Source of the DNA: Knufia peltigerae
Lineage: Eukaryota; Ascomycota; Eurotiomycetes; Chaetothyriales; Trichomeriaceae
Length of the DNA stretch: 64,000 nt
NCBI GenBank assembly: GCA_030247855.1
Contig: JAPDRN010000117.1
Location: forward strand, 1 to 64,000
Direction: 5' to 3'
Position 1 is the stretch's first letter; each line of letters starts with the position of its first letter. The notes beneath the pieces are model-generated. The model ran no database searches. It was not told where the DNA came from and saw only the letters and a program-made list of their open reading frames with translations. The position numbers were made by a program, and so were the translations under genes. This document shows positions 23,718-33,295 of the stretch, piece after piece.

Positions 23718-24515
23718 GACGAATAAAGGTGAGGATCACCTCATGATAGATCGTAGGTTTGGACTATCTACTGTAGGTCGTCAGTCAATCAACAGTTGAA
23801 GCTTGAACCTTCAATTCTTTGTGTATTGGAGATTGTCGCGTGGGTGAAAAAAATTGGAGATGTTAGGCGGGCAAATGGGGGGCTTGAGCTGCCAAGAATG
23901 GGTGCCACAGGCCACAGCTTTTAAGTATAAGCTTAACTAGAGGAGCCTCCATCGACGTCCCTGAAATGGATTTTTTTATTGGTTGTGATGACGGAGTGTG
24001 GCCCAAATCGGTGAGCCTTGAGCACCCTATTTAGGTCTCCTACTCCGTGAGCAGGACCCCCGATCACGTACCATGTCTTCAATCCCCCAATGATAGATAT
24101 ATTGTACTGTACATGTTCATCACCAGCGACAGGAACAAGATGTCTTAAGACGTAATCGTTTCTGAGGACGTTCTCCGTTGCCGGATGATCCATTCGCCGT
24201 GGATTCAAGTCAAGGTAACACTGCAGACTACGTACGTTTCATCCGATCTCACACGATCTTGTCTCTTCTGGAGCAACTAGTTACTTAGGCGACAGTGGCA
24301 CCTACGAGTACTCGTTCTTGTCCGCTTACGACGAGCTGGTCGCCTGAGGCACTCTCAGCCAAAACAGAAAACAAATCTCTAACACCTCCATACAGCACTG
24401 CACCACCGAGCACAGAGTACGAAGTACCAGCACAGAATATGTTTTGGATAATTGATCATTTTACATCCTGATTTCGACAACCACCCATCCCTCTCTGCAT
24501 ACGGGATTGTCAGCC
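23718..24515. other. Divergent promoter region JIP5 / MFS
   Basis: About 0.8 kb between the two start codons. It contains a 92-codon open frame on the minus strand at 23933-24208 with no domain and no visible conservation signal. No TATA box that I would defend. Confidence 0.45.
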
Positions 24516-26412
24516 ATGACTTCACCAGAGATTGTCGAAGATGGAGCGATCGATCCTCGAATCGACGAGACTACAGCATTACTCGCCGCTCCATCCACAG
24601 CCTCACCTACACAAGGGCAGGCGGAGAACGGCACAATCAACAACAATAAAGATGTCGACGAGGACAAACCCTTACCCAAGGAACAGATCTTCTTCCTCTG
24701 CGTTGCGAGGGTCGTCGAGCCCATCGCCTTTTTCAGTATCTTTCCCTTCATCAATCAGATGATTCGCGATACTGGAGTTGCCGAACAAGACGTCGGGTTT
24801 TACAGTGGCTTGATTGTAAGGCCCTGCCTCTCTTTCTACTCTCTTACTGTTGTCTCGACGTCTCTCAAATCCCAAACTAATACATGTCTCTACGCTTTAG
24901 GAATCATTATTCTCTTTGACGCAAATGTTTTGCATGATCCCTTGGGGTCGAGCGTCCGACTACTTTGGACGCAAGCCCATCCTGGTCTCGTCGCTGGCGG
25001 GCGTCTCTTTCGCAACAGCAATCTTTGGTTTCGCCGGGACCATCTGGGCTATGATCTTGATCCGGTGCTTCGAGGGACTTTTCGCGGGAACCATTGTGTG
25101 AGTGCTCCTTATGTAACTCACTGTGTAGGATTATTGCCAGCCAAAGACTAATACGAGAGCTTCAATTGCAGGACGATCCGAACCATGATCAGCGAAAACA
25201 GCACGGCCAAAACCCAAGCTCGTGCATTCTCCTTCTTCGCATTCTCGGGCAACTTGGGAATCTTCCTAGGCCCTATTATAGGTACGTCCTTGACATACTG
25301 AGTAGTGTCGAACTCGTTTTGAGATATGAGATCAAGAACTGACATGATCACGGTCATCAAGGCGGTGCTCTGGCAAAACCAGCCACCGTGTTCCCGTCCA
25401 TTTTCGGCCGTATACAATTCTTCCACGACTTCCCGTATGCCCTGCCCACCATTGTGACCGGTGGGATCGGTGTCATTGCTACCATCACGAGTGGGATTTT
25501 TATCAAAGAGGTACGTTTTCGCTCTCGGCCATTACACTTTGCGTTCTCTCCACCGTCGACCCTGGCACCATGCACATGTTCCCCAAGCACAATCTCCCAC
25601 TCTTCTCTTCCTTCTCTCATGTTGCCATCGACAATCTCAGACATAAAGCTTAACCCTCTAATTCGGTTTTGTGTTGATTTCAGACGCTCGTCCGCCATCC
25701 CAAATCCTCGTCCGACAAGTCCAAGGAAATGTCGACCCTCGAACTCCTCCGGTCCCCCAACGTGCCCATGACGCTCTACCTCTACGCGCACATCATGGTG
25801 CTGGCCTTCTCCTACACGGCCATCATCCCCGTCTTCTTCTTCACGCCCGTCCACCTGGGCGGGTTCGGGTTCTCGCCGCTCCGGATCAGCATCTTCATGA
25901 TGATCGGCGGCCTCTCGCAGTCCCTGTACCTCCTGATCGTGTTCCCCTGGCTCCAGGCGCGCGTCGGCACCGCGGGCGTCATGCGCCTCTGCGCCCACGC
26001 CTACCCCTTCTTCTTCGCCTTCCTGCCCGTGTGCAACGTGTTCCTGCGCAGGGGCATGACGGCGGCCTTCTGGGCCGTCGCGCCGGCCGCGCTGGTGGTG
26101 GGCAGCGGCGTCGCCATGAGTTTCACCGCCATCCAACTCGTGTTGAACGACGTGAGCCCGAGTCCGGCCGTGCTGGGCACCTTGAACGCCGTCTCGCTCA
26201 CCCTGGTCAGCGGCATAAGGGCCTTCAGTCCCGCCTTGTTCTCGAGTCTGTTCGCCGCCAGCGTCGGGAGCGGCGTCCTCGACGGGCATCTCATCTGGGT
26301 CCTCATGATCGCGTTGGCCCTCGGGTTCGCGGTTGTCAGCCACTGGACGCCGGAGCCGGACAAGGAGGTCAAGAACGGCGCGGAAAACGGGGAGGAAGAA
26401 CAGCAACAATAA
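24516..26412 (+). CDS. MFS transporter (DHA1-type, Zrt/Ycr023-like)
   Basis: Five exons, 24516-24815, 24901-25097, 25172-25281, 25362-25510 and 25684-26412, give 494 aa; all four junctions keep frame. I take ATG 24516 (MTSPEIVEDGAID); no in-frame ATG lies nearby upstream. After an acidic N terminus with a DETTALL motif comes TM1 (ARVVEPIAFFSIFPFINQMI), then MFS motif A as GRASDYFGRKPILV, then IRTMISENSTAKTQARAFSFFAFSGNLGIFLGPIIGG, typical of the fungal transporters near yeast YCR023C. The last exon is strikingly GC-rich with C/G-ending codons compared with the first four. An acidic Glu/Gln-rich tail ends the protein. The substrate is unknown. It faces maleylacetate reductase tail-to-tail, so export of or uptake for aromatic catabolism is possible but unproven. 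Confidence 0.9.
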
Positions 26413-26822
26413 GCCAGTAAAAGATGCATATAATTAGATTCGATTCGATTGCACGGGTATATATATATATAGTGGGTATGGGTATAACCGTGGCGAGGCC
26501 AACGGTACGACAGAGGAAAAGGGAAAAAGGGGCGACTCTGGTACCCGGCTTACTTCGAGATATTACTTTCAAAAATACCACAGTGTGTCTAGGTAGGGTC
26601 AAGCACGCGTAGGATTGATAGAAGACAGGCATAAGGAAAGAGAACAATCAAAAGGGTGTTGCGGGTATTCGCCCTGGCATACATACAACTTTTCAAAAGC
26701 GTGAAACTCTGTCTAGGTACACATCCACCTGTATTCATCTTGCGATGTGGAGTATCAAGCATATACATGTGTTCCATATAAAACCTGTACAGTTCTTCGT
26801 CTCAACACTGTCCCTGTCTGAC
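26413..26822. other. Convergent spacer MFS / maleylacetate reductase
   Basis: 410 bp of 3' flanks with a short (TA) run at about 26460-26471. Nothing else seen. Confidence 0.5.
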
Positions 26823-27905
26823 TTATAAATTGGCACGTGCTGGCTCACCAGCCCACGCTCTTCGGATGAGTTCACGAATGGGCTCCTTCTCAACGCTTCT
26901 CGGGTTGGGGTATTGATTGCTCACGGCAATCTCGGCGGCCTTGTCGACATCTTCCTCCTTCATACCATAATCCTTCAAGGCACGCTTGACCTTGAGTTTC
27001 TCGAGGAGGATGTTGAGACCTTTGGTGGCATCGCCTTCGCTACCGGGTAGGACAGAGGCTAATCTCTCCATGGCGTCTGGGATGGCTGGCGCATTGTATG
27101 ACAGCGCATGTGGCAGGACGATCGTATGGGTCTCTGCGTGAGGGAGATTGAAAGAACCACCGAGAGTGTGGCAGAGTTTATGGTGCAGAGCCATTGACGA
27201 GGACCCGAGACAGACACCGCAGAGCCAGGCGCCGTACTGTGCCTTCTCGCGTGCTGGTTGGGATTGAGGGTTCTGGATGATTTCGGGGAGAGATTCGGCG
27301 AGAGCCTTTGTGCCTTCGAGTGCCAATAGCGAGATAATTGGGTTCTTGTTCTTCGCGTACAATGCTTCGACGGCATGGGCGATGGCATTGACTCCCGATG
27401 TGGCGCTGAGTCCGACTGGGAGAGTCATGGTCAAGTTGACGTCGTAGATGACTGTCCCGGGTAGGATTTTGGGATCTGACCGCGTGGTTTTGCGCCCATC
27501 TTGGGTCTCTCCCAGGATCGGGGTCATCTCACTTCCTGCGTATGTGGTGGGGATGCAAATGTGAGGCAGACCAGTTCTTATTGAGATCGCCTTGCCCAGA
27601 CCGATTGTAGAACCTCCTCCTATTGACACGACGCAGTCTGCAGACTTGGATTTGAGGAAAGTCATGGCTTCTTCGGTGATGTGGGAGGGCGTGTGCATGG
27701 TGGCATTAGTGTAGGTGCCTGCTGGCTCGATGGATCCGGACTTGAGGATCTTTGCGAGGTCTTCTGCTTGACTGACTTGCTGGGGCGTGGAGAGGAGAAG
27801 AGGTGACTTGAGGCCGAGCCGCTTTACTTCGTCAGGGAGTTTGTTGATACTGCCAGGTCCGAAGACTACTCGGCCTGGGTTGGCGTTGTACTCGAATGGG
27901 TCCAT
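26823..27905 (-). CDS. Maleylacetate reductase (iron-containing ADH family)
   Basis: Single exon, 360 aa, the usual length. The enzyme reduces maleylacetate to 3-oxoadipate with NAD(P)H, the last ring-derived step of the hydroxyquinol branch of resorcinol, gentisate-like and chlorophenol catabolism. Visible family features are FEYNANPGRVVFGPGSI at the N terminus, the nucleotide-binding VSIGGGSTIGLGKA, PTTYAGSEMTPILGET, GVNAIAHAVEALYA, LHHKLCHTLGGSF and LPHAETHTIVLPH with the His residues that line the active site. The usual fungal partners (hydroxyquinol 1,2-dioxygenase, phenol hydroxylase) are not visible here; the only adjacent candidate is the convergent MFS transporter. The family is firm, and the maleylacetate specificity is strongly supported by the motifs. 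Confidence 0.92.
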   Translation of the reverse strand: MDPFEYNANPGRVVFGPGSINKLPDEVKRLGLKSPLLLSTPQQVSQAEDLAKILKSGSIEPAGTYTNATMHTPSHITEEAMTFLKSKSADCVVSIGGGSTIGLGKAISIRTGLPHICIPTTYAGSEMTPILGETQDGRKTTRSDPKILPGTVIYDVNLTMTLPVGLSATSGVNAIAHAVEALYAKNKNPIISLLALEGTKALAESLPEIIQNPQSQPAREKAQYGAWLCGVCLGSSSMALHHKLCHTLGGSFNLPHAETHTIVLPHALSYNAPAIPDAMERLASVLPGSEGDATKGLNILLEKLKVKRALKDYGMKEEDVDKAAEIAVSNQYPNPRSVEKEPIRELIRRAWAGEPARANL

Positions 27906-28308
27906 TGTCGTCTTGTTAGGTTGGCTTATGCAGCGAGGATTGCTCGAGTAGTTGAAAAAGGGATGTGGGAGAAGAGAGACAAGAAGTGCGGCGGGTGCGA
28001 ATATGGAAAGGAAGAGACGAAGATTGTTGGCGGTGGTGGTGGTATGAGTAGAGGGTATTTAGGACCCCGCACAGTGCATCATCGGATGAGGGTTTCTTGC
28101 CCGCGCTGCTAAAGTCCAGGCGCCGTGGGGCTCAAGGCACCGGCAAAGACACCTAGAGTCATTGCCTGTGCTCTCACCATGATCCCAGCATTTATCCGAA
28201 GCCTGGAGCATTCCGAGAAGACTTCGAGCATGGGGCTGACAAAGCTGGGTCTAGCTTCGTTTCGTTTCCGCACTCAACCTGTAGAATCCTATTCCACACA
28301 TGATTCTT
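27906..28308. other. Promoter of maleylacetate reductase
   Basis: 403 bp. Contains GA-rich sequence near 27950-28020 (CT-rich on the coding strand). No gene seen. Confidence 0.5.
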
Positions 28309-28846
28309 TTATTGAAAAGAAAAGCCTGGCCAGAGATACAAGACAATCGCAAGGGCCCAGGTACCGGCCAGGATCTGAAATGCTTGTATCATCCTATTCG
28401 AGGCGGTAATGCCTTCGTTGTAGTCGTGGATGAAGGGGACTTTGGCCTTGTTCTTCCAGAATTCCGCCATATGTCGATACGCCAGGGCAATACCGACTGC
28501 ATTCAAGACACTCAGAAACAATGGGAACTTTCTACCTCCTGTGCCGATAGCAAGAATGATAGACGAGACCACAGAGGAGATCGTCTGGTGGTTAAGTCAG
28601 TACATGGGATACAGAAATGAGAGGTGGGCAAAGGGGCCAGCGTACCGCCACAGCTCCGCTCGTTTGTGTCGTTCTAGTCTTGTGCAATTGATTAGCCGCC
28701 GTTGTCGAATACTGCGCTGCTCGTTCAGTTTGCTCTTCTCTTTGCTTGAGATTGTAGATGGCCATGGCAGAAAATAAACCAGTGTAGGCGCCGACACAGG
28801 TTTGAACTGCGTGGTACATGGAAAAGATGATTGCAGTTGCCGTCAT
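28309..28846 (-). CDS. Uncharacterised four-TM protein
   Basis: Two exons, 28846-28646 and 28584-28309, give 158 aa. The intron reads GTACGC...CCACCAG with a TACTGAC branch site, and both exons are in phase 0. Four hydrophobic stretches are visible: about 5-33, 68-88 (TISSVVSSIILAIGTGG), 92-110 (FPLFLSVLNAVGIALAY) and 138-156 (FQILAGTWALAIVLYLWPGF). Between the first two is a polar helix (LKQREEQTERAAQYSTTAANQL). I do not recognise the family; an organellar or ER membrane protein is likely. It is head-to-head with DPH2 across 367 bp, so the two may share a promoter. Confidence 0.7.
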
Positions 28847-29213
28847 CTTGACTTTTTATACCGAGATTGTAGGTTCGAGAATCGAGACTCCAAAGGTAAG
28901 TACTGAGGGCTCCCAGCAGCTAAAGACCAATCTTTTGAAAGGACAAGTAGTTGAGATGAATCCGATGCACACCGAAGAGATTGAAGCTCATCTTCGTCAT
29001 CTCATGGCCAGCCAGGCTTCTTCTAGGTACGAGTAGCGGGCCAATGAAACGTGATCTCAGACCGCTGACTAAAATTCAACGCCAAGCGGTGGCCAGTCTT
29101 CAAGTATCGTCGAGTGGCATGCGACCAAAATTTTGCGTCGTGAGATACTCTGCTGGAACCTCAGGGCGAGATCAACAGGTATATTGGGTTTTGACCCTGT
29201 AGGCTCCTCAGAC
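28847..29213. promoter_or_regulatory. Bidirectional promoter, four-TM protein / DPH2
   Basis: 367 bp between divergent start codons. The open frame of DPH2 extends upstream of its ATG but has no ATG there in frame. I cannot name a specific site. Confidence 0.5.
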
Positions 29214-30935
29214 ATGGCAGAAGAACTCACTGCCCCCCCAGTGCTCTCGACACCGGACACGTACATCCTGAACGAAGGCATCCCAGAGGCTGTGCGAAAC
29301 AATGCCTCAGAAAGTCTGTCTGATGAGGAAGTCAATGTCAGATATGAAATCGACAGAACGATCCAAGAAATTCGCGGCAGGAAATGGCGACGAGTAGCTT
29401 TGCAATTCCCCGATCATATGCTTCCACACTCTGCTCGGGTCTACCAACTCCTCTCGCGGGGATTGCAAGCACCAGCACCGGCACCGACAGGGAACATCGC
29501 CACGGAGCGCCCCGAGCCACTCGAGACTGATATGGGAAGTTTGAGTGTCCACGAGCACAACGGGCCCGTGAAATTGACTATCCTCGGCGACACCTCATAC
29601 GGATCTTGCTGTGTGGATGAGATCGCGGCCGAGCACGTCGATGCTGACGCTGTCGTTCACTACGGCCGAGCCTGCCTTTCGCCAACAGCAAGGCTACCAG
29701 TTCTGCACATCTACACCACCATGCCCCTGGACTACGACGACGTCGTGGCCAAATTTCAACAATCCTACCCAGATCCGAACACAAAGGTCATTTTGACCGC
29801 AGACGTACCCTATTCGGCGCATGTATCTCCATTGACCCAGAAACTACAAGCCTCAGGCTACTTGGACGTCTTCGCGGCTTCCATCGTCCACGACCCGTCA
29901 TCTGCTATACCCAATAGAACACTTCCTCCGGCCGTGTCGGAAGACCAAACACGATTATCCGAATGGAGTCTCTTCCACATATCCGATCCGCCGACCTCTC
30001 TTTTGCTCACGCTGACATCTCGCCTGTCTCATGTGGGGATCTATAGCACCCAAGGCTCTGGGTCCAACAACAACGCCACCACCACAGCATCAACAACTCT
30101 AGAAAACTCTACTCGCCTTCTCCTCCGCCGTCGATACGCCCTGATCACTTCCCTGACAACGGTACCGATTTGGGGCATCTTGATCAACACCTTGAGCGTC
30201 AAGAACTACTTGAACATGTTGACACACATCCAACGACAAATCGCCGCTGCTGGAAAGAGATCCTACCTCTTCGTCGTGGGCAAACTCAACTCTGCCAAGA
30301 TTGCCAACTTTTCTGAAATAGGTGGATGGGTGGTGATCGGATGTTGGGAGAGCTCCCTCGTCGACAGTAAAGACTTTTACAGACCAATCATCACCCCGTT
30401 CGAATTAGACTTGGCTCTCCAACCCGATGACAAACGCGTGTGGACGGGCGAGTGGAGGGCCGACTTTGATTCCGTTCTCGAGGATGCCGCGAGGCGTGAA
30501 GTAGCGGAGGATCAATCTGAAGAGCCAGTGGACGACCAGCACGGAGATGTCGGGATCTCGTCCGACGGTTCTGAATCAGAATCTGAGCCTCCCGAGTTCG
30601 ATTTTCGAACAGGTCGGTACGTATCTCGATCTAGGCCTATGCACAAGACGACGGCGACCCGACGCTCGGTGGCTTCGTCATCCGCTGCTGCTAATGGTGG
30701 TGCACCTTCGACGGCGCTGACGAAGCGATCAAAAGGCGACGTCATCTCGGCCAACGGCATTGTCTCCCCTGCCGCCGAATACCTGAAGGAGAAGCGAGGC
30801 TGGACGGGTTTGGGGAGTGATTTCGTAATCAAATACGAGGAAGACGGAGACGAAGCTGTGGAAGGTGGTCTCGTTGAAGAAGGTCGAACGGGGATCGCGC
30901 GCGGCTACACGGTCGGAGAGTCGACTCGAACGTGA
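29214..30935 (+). CDS. DPH2: Diphthamide biosynthesis protein 2
   Basis: Single exon, 573 aa from ATG 29214. With Dph1, Dph2 forms the radical-SAM-like [4Fe-4S] enzyme that transfers the 3-amino-3-carboxypropyl group to the eEF2 histidine, the first step of diphthamide synthesis. Visible features are RYEIDRTIQEIRGRKWRRVALQFPDHMLPHS, GDTSYGSCCVDEIAAEHV (Cys132, Cys133), VVHYGRACLSPTARLPV (Cys154), and GKLNSAKIANFSEIGGWVVIGCWESSL with the late Cys, then FYRPIITPFELDLAL. All four cysteines characteristic of Dph2 are kept. An Ala/Pro insert (about 86-105) and a Ser/Asn/Thr-rich insert in the middle are extra to the core. The C tail has acidic and Ser/Ala-rich segments and ends near RGWTGLGSDF. 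It is tail-to-tail with the PrpD gene, stops only 58 bp apart. Confidence 0.96.
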   Translation: MAEELTAPPVLSTPDTYILNEGIPEAVRNNASESLSDEEVNVRYEIDRTIQEIRGRKWRRVALQFPDHMLPHSARVYQLLSRGLQAPAPAPTGNIATERPEPLETDMGSLSVHEHNGPVKLTILGDTSYGSCCVDEIAAEHVDADAVVHYGRACLSPTARLPVLHIYTTMPLDYDDVVAKFQQSYPDPNTKVILTADVPYSAHVSPLTQKLQASGYLDVFAASIVHDPSSAIPNRTLPPAVSEDQTRLSEWSLFHISDPPTSLLLTLTSRLSHVGIYSTQGSGSNNNATTTASTTLENSTRLLLRRRYALITSLTTVPIWGILINTLSVKNYLNMLTHIQRQIAAAGKRSYLFVVGKLNSAKIANFSEIGGWVVIGCWESSLVDSKDFYRPIITPFELDLALQPDDKRVWTGEWRADFDSVLEDAARREVAEDQSEEPVDDQHGDVGISSDGSESESEPPEFDFRTGRYVSRSRPMHKTTATRRSVASSSAAANGGAPSTALTKRSKGDVISANGIVSPAAEYLKEKRGWTGLGSDFVIKYEEDGDEAVEGGLVEEGRTGIARGYTVGESTRT

Positions 30936-30993
30936 ATTAGTTTTGCGTGAAAAGGAAAAAAATGATAATGTGCACTGAGGAAGATTCGATATT

Positions 30994-32512
30994 TCAAGGT
31001 ACGAGCAGTCTCGCCAGGTGCACTATGTCCTCTGTATCCTCAAGTTTCCAGCACGACTCGATGACAGCCTTGGTCTTTTGAGCGCCAATGACAGGAGCTG
31101 CCTGGTCAGAGAACTTCTTCTCGAGCTGTTCGATGGTCATTGGTCGCGCCACAGACCCTGTCGCATGTTCAACGTGGAACGACTTCTCTGCCAGTCCCGC
31201 GCCTTGAGCCGGTTTATACTTGAACGTCAAGTACGCCTCGTCGTCCCTCACCTTGTCGTCCGTCGTGACATTGATCTTGTCTCTTACTGCTCTGACCGTC
31301 GCGTCTTGAGCGGCCACTTCGTCCGAGAACTCGGCTGGGCCGGCCGCTCCGTGAACCAGGCCTACCGCGCAACCGTGGTACAAGGAAAAGATGGTCTGGA
31401 GTTGGGTCTGGGGATGTCTGACTGAACATAACCGTACGCATTGCGGGTTAACCACGGCCTCGATCGATGCCAGCTTCATATGGAACGGTTCTTTCCCGCC
31501 TGCTGCGACGGCGTCTTGGGAAAAGTACTGATGTGCCTCTAGACAACCGTCGATGAGCGGGTGGATCACAATACCACACGGGTACGGCTTGAATGTGTTC
31601 TCGAGGATCTGCCATGATTTGCCTCCTGCCTCGGCAAGGGCCGACACTCGACTTTCATCCACAGTCGTCGAAACCAGTTTGAGCCACGATTCGATCGGTC
31701 TCGTACAGCTCCCGAACCCTTGGGCCGCCAATCTCGCTGCGAGGATTCCGTTCTGCGCTCCTCGGCCCATGTGTAACGTCTTGCTGTCTACACCGAACAT
31801 TGCGCGCAGACCCCCTGCCATGGTCGAGGCATGACCCAGGGCTGCAGCGAATTGCGCCGAATCGAGCTTCATTGCTTTTGAGATGGCAGCCGCAGCTGCA
31901 AAGTGTCCAGTTGTACCTGTGATGTGCCTGTTTGAGAAGGGGGGGGGTTTTCGGTCAGCTATAATGAATCTACGCACAACCATTTTATCCGTGCGAAGGA
32001 GCGACGACGGCTTGTACTCACCAACCATCTTTATAATGACTGGGCCCTAAAGCGTTGCCCACGGCGCACTGCGTCTCCAAGCCGGCGACGAATGCTAGGA
32101 TAAAGTCTTTGCCTGACATGGGATGCATTTCAGCCCACGACAAGAGCGCGGCGAGGGGTGTCCCCGAAGGATGAATGACGGTGCGTAGATGGGTGTCGTC
32201 GTAATCCGCGGTCGTTATGGAGATGCCGTTGACCATGACCGCGGTGTCGAAACTGGTTCGTTCACGGTGACCTAGTATCGTGCATTCTTCGTTTGTTTGG
32301 GTGGTGGTATTGGACGACAAAAGTGCCTTGATCGCTTTGGTCGCAGGTGAGGCGTGGCATGAGCCCAAGCCGCATCCGAGGGCGTTCAGAACGGACCGTT
32401 TCGCCTGCTCGATGACCTCTCGTGGCAGTTGATCATAATTCAGTCGTGCCAGGAAGTCGGCCAACTTGAAAGTGTGGTCTACGCTGTCCATGGTTTTTGT
32501 TTTGTTGTCCAT
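30994..32512 (-). CDS. MmgE/PrpD family protein
   Basis: Two exons, 32512-32022 and 31927-30994, give 474 aa. The intron is GTGAGT...CAAACAG and Trp at the junction is split. ATG 32512 is the first in frame; Met 32491 is a second candidate. Family features are FKLADFLARLNYDQLPREVIEQAKRSVLNALGCGLGS, DYDDTHLRTVIHPSGTPLAALLSWAE, GLETQCAVGNALGPSHYKDGWHITGTTGHFAAAAAISK and HMGRGAQNGILAARLAAQGF. The family covers 2-methylcitrate dehydratase, cis-aconitate decarboxylase and iminodisuccinate epimerase; in PrpD/CAD the DDTH...HP segment is at the active site. At about 474 aa it is near CAD length. The exact reaction cannot be told. It is divergent from the ComA-type gene (783 bp between starts), hinting at shared regulation. 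Confidence 0.9.
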
Positions 32513-33295
32513 GGGTCGACTTCTCAACTAAATTTCCCGACGCAAACTTACCGCAGAACTTTTTCCATCGAGACCCTAAATGCGAAATATATTCGAATAA
32601 ACGGAGACGACACCCACACGTATGTTTTCTGATTTATGGGTGTAAAAAGTACCAGAGGTCGACAGCTGCCACCACTTCCATTTCGGACAACCTCCACTTT
32701 CCCCAATCGTGAGAAGTGGATTTGGAGGTACGGAGTAGTTACACTACAATATCCCGAACGAGTTGCGCTGTCAGAGGACTCTTTTGAAATGGGGGTTGAT
32801 ATTTCGTACCAATGTCGAAGGTATTTTATGTGTTGAGATATCGAATTATATAATAAAAGGTGCCATTTTAAAAAATCTTCCAATGAGGTGTTCACTGGCA
32901 AGATCCTCCTTCATGACTCGTTGTGTACTTCTTATACCCCACGAGGCTTTTGATGTCATGCTTTCTCGGGTATGAATTCCCGCGAGGCTCATTGATCCTT
33001 GTCTCCTCACGGTGAGTAGTTACTATCTTGAATAGATTGGGTCGATCGTCGAGCTATGAACTCATGTCTGGGTCTTGGGAACGTGGAAAGACCGTTGTAA
33101 TACAGAATGGCTGATGTCACCCATGTCCATCGTACTCGTAGACGGATCCAACAAATGCTCGTTGAGGTCGCGATTCTCGCAGTTGTTTCTTCGCCTGTCT
33201 ATACCGCAACAACCTCCACGACTTACCGTCTAATCCTCTAGTTGAATCTTTGTAAAGATAGAGAAAAAAAACATCAACTTCTCAAGACCAAACAA
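32513..33295. promoter_or_regulatory. Bidirectional promoter, PrpD-like / ComA-like
   Basis: 783 bp between divergent starts, with TACGGAGTA at 32729-32737 and AT-rich stretches near 32825-32875. On the ComA side, an A-rich run (gagaaaaaaaacatc) lies just before the ATG. No gene seen. Confidence 0.5.

Noticed and set aside
25357..26409. 350-codon antisense frame opposite the MFS gene at 24516
   Set aside because: Arg/Glu/Gly/His-rich shadow of the GC-rich sense exon, without any domain.
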